Below, in pieces: positions 5,527-7,563 of a stretch of 7,563 nt of DNA. The notes below the pieces were generated by a model. It was given only the letters and a program-made list of their open reading frames with translations, did not search any database and was not told the DNA's origin. Both the position numbers and the translations under genes were made by a program. The stretch's first letter is position 1, and each line of letters starts with the position of its first letter. This stretch comes from an uncultured Prevotella sp. (GTDB taxonomy: Bacteria; Bacteroidota; Bacteroidia; Bacteroidales; Bacteroidaceae): contig USSA01000144.1 of NCBI GenBank assembly GCA_900557255.1, positions 1-7,563 of the forward strand, given 5' to 3'.

Positions 5527-6717
5527 ATGGATATTAATAAGGTGATTATTATCGTGCTTTTGCTCGTGGCTGTAGTGGGTTACATTCGCCTCTACCGCCA
5601 CTATCGCCGTAACATCAAGAAGGTAACCTTCCTTTTTGATGCGATAGATAATGGGGATTTCTCCTTCAACTTTCCTACGGAGAAGAGGTTTAAGGAGGAT
5701 AATATTCTACACCAGTCCCTCAACCGCATCAAGCTTTTCCTGCAACATACGAGAGAGGAGCAGATGGATCGGGAGAAATATTACGAGCAGATTCTGAATG
5801 CGGTGGATACGGGCATCCTGGTGGTAGATAGTCACGACAACATCCTGCAACATAATCAGGCAGCCCTCCGGTTGCTCGATACGGATGTGCTTACCCACAT
5901 GAACCAGGTAAAAGGAAAGCTGAAGGATGAACACCTGGCAAAGCATGAAACCCAAGCCATGCTGAAAGACAAGCACGTGCGCATCATCGCCCTGAGCGAC
6001 GTGAGCCACGAGCTGAGCAACCAGGAAGTGGATTCTTGGATTAAACTGATTCGTGTGCTGACCCATGAAATCATGAATACCATCACACCGGTTACTTCGT
6101 TGAGCGAAACTCTGCTTACCCGGGTTACAGAGGATAAAGACCTGAAGCAAGGCTTGGAAACCATCCACAAAACAGGAACCGAACTGTTGGCTTTCGTCAA
6201 CAACTATCGCCGTTTCACCCATGTTCCCCAGCCTCAGCCTGCTCTTTTCTATGTGGAACCATTCCTGGAAAGAATGGCGTTGCTCTGCAACCACGAAGTA
6301 GAGATAGAAGTTTCTCCCAAGGATTTGCTGGTTTATGCCGACGAGAGCCTCCTCTCTCACGTGGTAACGAATCTTCTGAAGAATGCCGTAGAAGCTTTCA
6401 AGGAAAAGGAAAGAGAAGACAAGCAGGAATGCCGCTCCGCAGATTTGCAATCCGCGGCAAGCAAGAAGGCATTTATCCGTCTCAAAGCCTACGCCAACGC
6501 CCAGGAATCCATCATCATCGACGTAAGCAACAACGCCGGCCTCATCCCCGAAGATGTAGCCTCCCACATCTTCATCCCATTCTTCACCACGAAGCCGGAA
6601 GGAAGCGGAATAGGTCTCTCCCTTTCCCGCCAGATCATGCGAGTAAGCGGCGGCAGCCTTTCGCTCCATCAGGACAAGGCACAGGGAATCACCACCTTTC
6701 GCATCATCATCCCATAA
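5527..6717 (+). CDS. PAS-containing sensor histidine kinase, partner of the sigma-54 regulator
   Basis: The 396-residue kinase begins with one transmembrane helix (about 6-20), then a basic HAMP-like/coil linker (21-85). A PAS-like domain follows (about 82-160: ILNAVDTGILVVDSHDNILQHNQAALRLL). The dimerisation/phosphoacceptor helix has H180 (LTHEIMNTITPVTSL). The catalytic domain has the N box TNLLKNAVEA (281-290, N282 and N286), G1 IDVSNNAG (331-338), F box IFIPFFTTKP (348-357) and G2 GSGIGLSLSRQI (359-370), ending FRIIIP. No periplasmic sensing domain exists, so the signal is probably cytoplasmic or membrane-borne, read through PAS; the layout resembles NtrY-like kinases. A 12-residue insert ECRSADLQSAAS (301-312) lies between N box and G1. 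TGAGGT touches the ATG, too close for a classical Shine-Dalgarno; no better start is near. It is 47 bases downstream of the regulator and probably co-transcribed. Confidence 0.92.
   Translation: MDINKVIIIVLLLVAVVGYIRLYRHYRRNIKKVTFLFDAIDNGDFSFNFPTEKRFKEDNILHQSLNRIKLFLQHTREEQMDREKYYEQILNAVDTGILVVDSHDNILQHNQAALRLLDTDVLTHMNQVKGKLKDEHLAKHETQAMLKDKHVRIIALSDVSHELSNQEVDSWIKLIRVLTHEIMNTITPVTSLSETLLTRVTEDKDLKQGLETIHKTGTELLAFVNNYRRFTHVPQPQPALFYVEPFLERMALLCNHEVEIEVSPKDLLVYADESLLSHVVTNLLKNAVEAFKEKEREDKQECRSADLQSAASKKAFIRLKAYANAQESIIIDVSNNAGLIPEDVASHIFIPFFTTKPEGSGIGLSLSRQIMRVSGGSLSLHQDKAQGITTFRIIIP
6431..6458 (+). repeat. Palindromic in-frame insert in the kinase gene (RSADLQSA-coding)
   Basis: The segment runs GCCGC at 6431-6435 to GCGGC at 6454-6458. 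Within it, CCGCAGATT (6437-6445) pairs with AATCCGCGG (6449-6457) around a TGC loop with one mismatch. It encodes CRSADLQSAA (kinase residues 302-311) in the variable stretch between N box and G1, where relatives usually have only a short loop. From memory, unverified, RSADLQSA-type peptides recur in unrelated Bacteroidota predicted proteins, which would fit a dispersed palindromic element. Confidence 0.55.
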
Positions 6718-6737
6718 AAAAGTATAATTTGGGGAAG

Positions 6738-6762
6738 GAAAGTTTGGCACTTTCGCTTTTTT
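6738..6762 (+). terminator. Weak hairpin plus T-run after the kinase gene, possible terminator
   Basis: GAAAG (6738-6742) pairs with CTTTC (6750-6754) around a 7-base loop, followed by GC and six T (6757-6762). The stem is only five base pairs with two G-C pairs, so termination would be inefficient. It overlaps the -33 element of the next promoter. Confidence 0.25.
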
Positions 6763-6774
6763 ACCATATCTTTG
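6743..6774 (+). promoter_or_regulatory. Complete Bacteroidota promoter for the MNT-HEPN pair
   Basis: The -33 element TTTG (6743-6746), a 20-base spacer and the -7 element TATCTTTG (6767-6774) fit the Bacteroidota consensus best of all promoters in the window. The -7 box ends 21 bases before the ATG at 6796, giving a leader of about 15 bases. This makes the two-gene cassette independent of the kinase operon. Confidence 0.75.
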
Positions 6775-6795
6775 CCTTTATAAAAGATTAAGCTT

Positions 6796-7116
6796 ATGTC
6801 AACAGACGATAAGACCATATTAAAGATAAAAGAAATAGCTAAATCTGCTATTCCTTTAGGCAGCAAGGCTATATTGTATGGATCAAGAGCGAGAGGTGAT
6901 GCTCGCAACGATTCAGACTGGGACATTCTTATCCTTTTAGATAAAGCCAAACTGGAGCAAACAGACTATGACAAAGTAAGTTACCCGTTTGTCTTGTTAG
7001 GTTGCGACCTCGGCACAGAAATCAATCCCATTCTTTACACAAAGAAAGAATGGGAATCGTATAACTTCACCCCTTTTTACGAGAATGTAAATCGAGACGG
7101 CATTAGTTTAATATAA
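6796..7116 (+). CDS. Minimal nucleotidyltransferase (MNT), putative antitoxin of a HEPN-MNT module
   Basis: The 106-residue protein is a single minimal nucleotidyltransferase domain. The signature is textbook: G29-S30, then ten residues, then D41-W-D43 (GSRARGDARNDSDWDILIL), giving the GS-X10-DXD metal/nucleotide site. E75 (GTEINPILY) is the likely third acidic position. In characterised HEPN-MNT pairs such as Shewanella HepT-MntA, the MNT protein adds AMP to the HEPN partner and silences its RNase activity. By analogy this protein would be the antitoxin, though its actual activity is unknown. It precedes the HEPN gene by five bases, consistent with tight co-expression. The pair looks more A/T-rich by eye than the two-component genes, hinting at acquisition. 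A perfect 11-bp inverted repeat lies within the gene (7026-7055). Confidence 0.88.
   Translation: MSTDDKTILKIKEIAKSAIPLGSKAILYGSRARGDARNDSDWDILILLDKAKLEQTDYDKVSYPFVLLGCDLGTEINPILYTKKEWESYNFTPFYENVNRDGISLI
7026..7055 (+). repeat. Perfect 11-bp inverted repeat inside the MNT gene
   Basis: TCCCATTCTTT (7026-7036) and AAAGAATGGGA (7045-7055) are exact reverse complements with an 8-base loop. No T-run follows, so it is not an obvious terminator; it could be an mRNA hairpin in the 3' part of the antitoxin gene. Confidence 0.7.
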
Positions 7117-7121
7117 AAGTT

Positions 7122-7511
7122 ATGGATCAAGTAAACAAAGACACATTAATCAGTCTGCAAGTAGAAAAAGCCAAGCGCTTTTTAACTCAAGCAGATGAAA
7201 TGGTTGAACTAAAGCATTGGGATTTAGCAGCCAATCGCTATTATTATGCCTGCTTCCATGCCGTACAAGCTCTATTCATAGCAAAAGGTGTTAATGCCCA
7301 CACTCATGCCGGCATTAACACCCAATTCAGTTTACACTTCGTAAAGACTGGTATCGTAGATATCTCTTATGGCAGTTTCCTCGCCCGTATGTTCCAATTA
7401 AGGCAAAAAGCCGATTACAACTGCGCCTACGAAATTTCCGAAAATGACATCCTGGAAATTATTGGCTTATCACACGATTTTATAAAAGCCATATTAAACT
7501 TAGTCAAATAA
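7122..7511 (+). CDS. HEPN-domain protein, putative RNase toxin of the HEPN-MNT module
   Basis: The 129-residue, mainly helical protein matches the HEPN family (PF05168-like). The signature helix AANRYYYACFHAVQALFIAKG (around 36-56) contains R39-X6-H46, the RX4-6H motif that forms the composite RNase active site in HEPN dimers. A second conserved-looking patch LRQKADYNCAYEIS (93-106) is shared, as far as I recall, with other members that pair with MNT proteins. It starts five bases after the MNT stop with no visible Shine-Dalgarno, suggesting translational coupling. It lacks the RX4HXY arrangement of Shewanella HepT, so modification by the partner, if it occurs, must use another residue; the YYY run or Y99 are candidates. 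The toxin role is inferred from family and pairing. Its stop codon directly abuts the convergent downstream gene. Confidence 0.87.
   Translation: MDQVNKDTLISLQVEKAKRFLTQADEMVELKHWDLAANRYYYACFHAVQALFIAKGVNAHTHAGINTQFSLHFVKTGIVDISYGSFLARMFQLRQKADYNCAYEISENDILEIIGLSHDFIKAILNLVK
7287..7322 (+). repeat. Perfect 12-bp inverted repeat inside the HEPN gene
   Basis: GGTGTTAATGCC (7287-7298) and GGCATTAACACC (7311-7322) are exact reverse complements with a 12-base loop. The hairpin covers the codons just after the RX6H helix (KGVNAHTHAGINTQ). No T-run follows. Confidence 0.75.
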
Positions 7512-7563
7512 TTACTGATTGCCCTCCGCCTCCACAATCTGTCCATCAAACAGGCGGATGGTG
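7512..7563 (-). CDS. C-terminal end of a probable ABC-transporter ATPase (partial)
   Basis: Only the last 16 codons plus stop are present, reading TIRLFDGQIVEAEGNQ on the minus strand; the gene continues past the right edge. The (R)xIRLFDGQIV pattern is typical of the tail of ABC ATPases such as the MacB/LolD type, where it follows the H-loop region. The TAA occupies 7512-7514, immediately beside the HEPN stop (7509-7511), so the genes are convergent with no spacer. The assignment rests on a very short segment. Confidence 0.5.
   Translation of the reverse strand, partial: TIRLFDGQIVEAEGNQ

Noticed and set aside
5707..6750. 347-codon open frame on the minus strand across the kinase gene
   Set aside because: It lies opposite a kinase with all catalytic motifs, shows no recognisable domain or signal, and is the kind of shadow frame produced by codon bias.
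6743..6762. TTTGGCAC resembling a sigma-54 -24 element
   Set aside because: The GC expected ten bases after the GG is absent (TT instead), and the same bases fit a -33/-7 Bacteroidota promoter perfectly.

Overview
The window looks like chromosomal DNA of a Bacteroidota member, most likely Prevotella/Segatella-like. The evidence is: TAnnTTTG-type -7 promoter boxes (TACTTTTG, TAACTTTG, TATCTTTG), A/T-rich start regions without clear Shine-Dalgarno sequences, an STN/CarboxypepD_reg-fused outer-membrane receptor, and the style of the two-component pair. The genus is inferred from general resemblance and was not tested by any search. No rRNA, tRNA, CRISPR array or insertion sequence was seen.

Layout. 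(1) Minus strand, 16-1071: the N-terminal part (signal peptide, STN, carboxypeptidase-like domain, plug) of a TonB-receptor-like outer-membrane protein. It is cut short by two in-frame stops just as the beta-barrel begins. (2) 1072-1262: a divergent promoter region with one -7 box per strand and a perfect 6-1-6 palindrome exactly midway between them. (3) Plus strand, 1263-3917: a small membrane-anchored His/Cys-rich protein followed by a complete TonB-dependent receptor, probably one transcription unit for uptake of a metal or metal complex. The receptor carries a 15-bp tandem repeat in a predicted surface loop. (4) 3918-4114: three 21-bp repeats beginning at the receptor stop codon, a strong 21-bp-stem terminator, and a -7 box so close to the next ATG that the mRNA may be leaderless. 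(5) 4115-6717: a two-component pair, a sigma-54-activating response regulator (NtrC family, with GAFTDA in place of GAFTGA) and a one-TM PAS histidine kinase. The kinase contains a palindromic in-frame insert encoding RSADLQSA. (6) 6796-7511: a minimal nucleotidyltransferase (MNT) and a HEPN protein, forming a putative toxin-antitoxin module with its own well-matched promoter. Each gene carries a perfect 11-12 bp inverted repeat. (7) 7512-7563, minus: the last 16 codons of what looks like an ABC-transporter ATPase, whose stop codon abuts the HEPN stop.

How they may work together. The small protein and receptor probably bring a metal-related substrate across the outer membrane, and the palindrome may co-regulate them with the divergent receptor fragment. 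The kinase and regulator probably control sigma-54 promoters; no convincing sigma-54 site is visible here, so the targets are outside, possibly including the neighbouring transporter. The MNT/HEPN pair looks like an accessory defence or stability cassette sitting between the two-component genes and the transporter.
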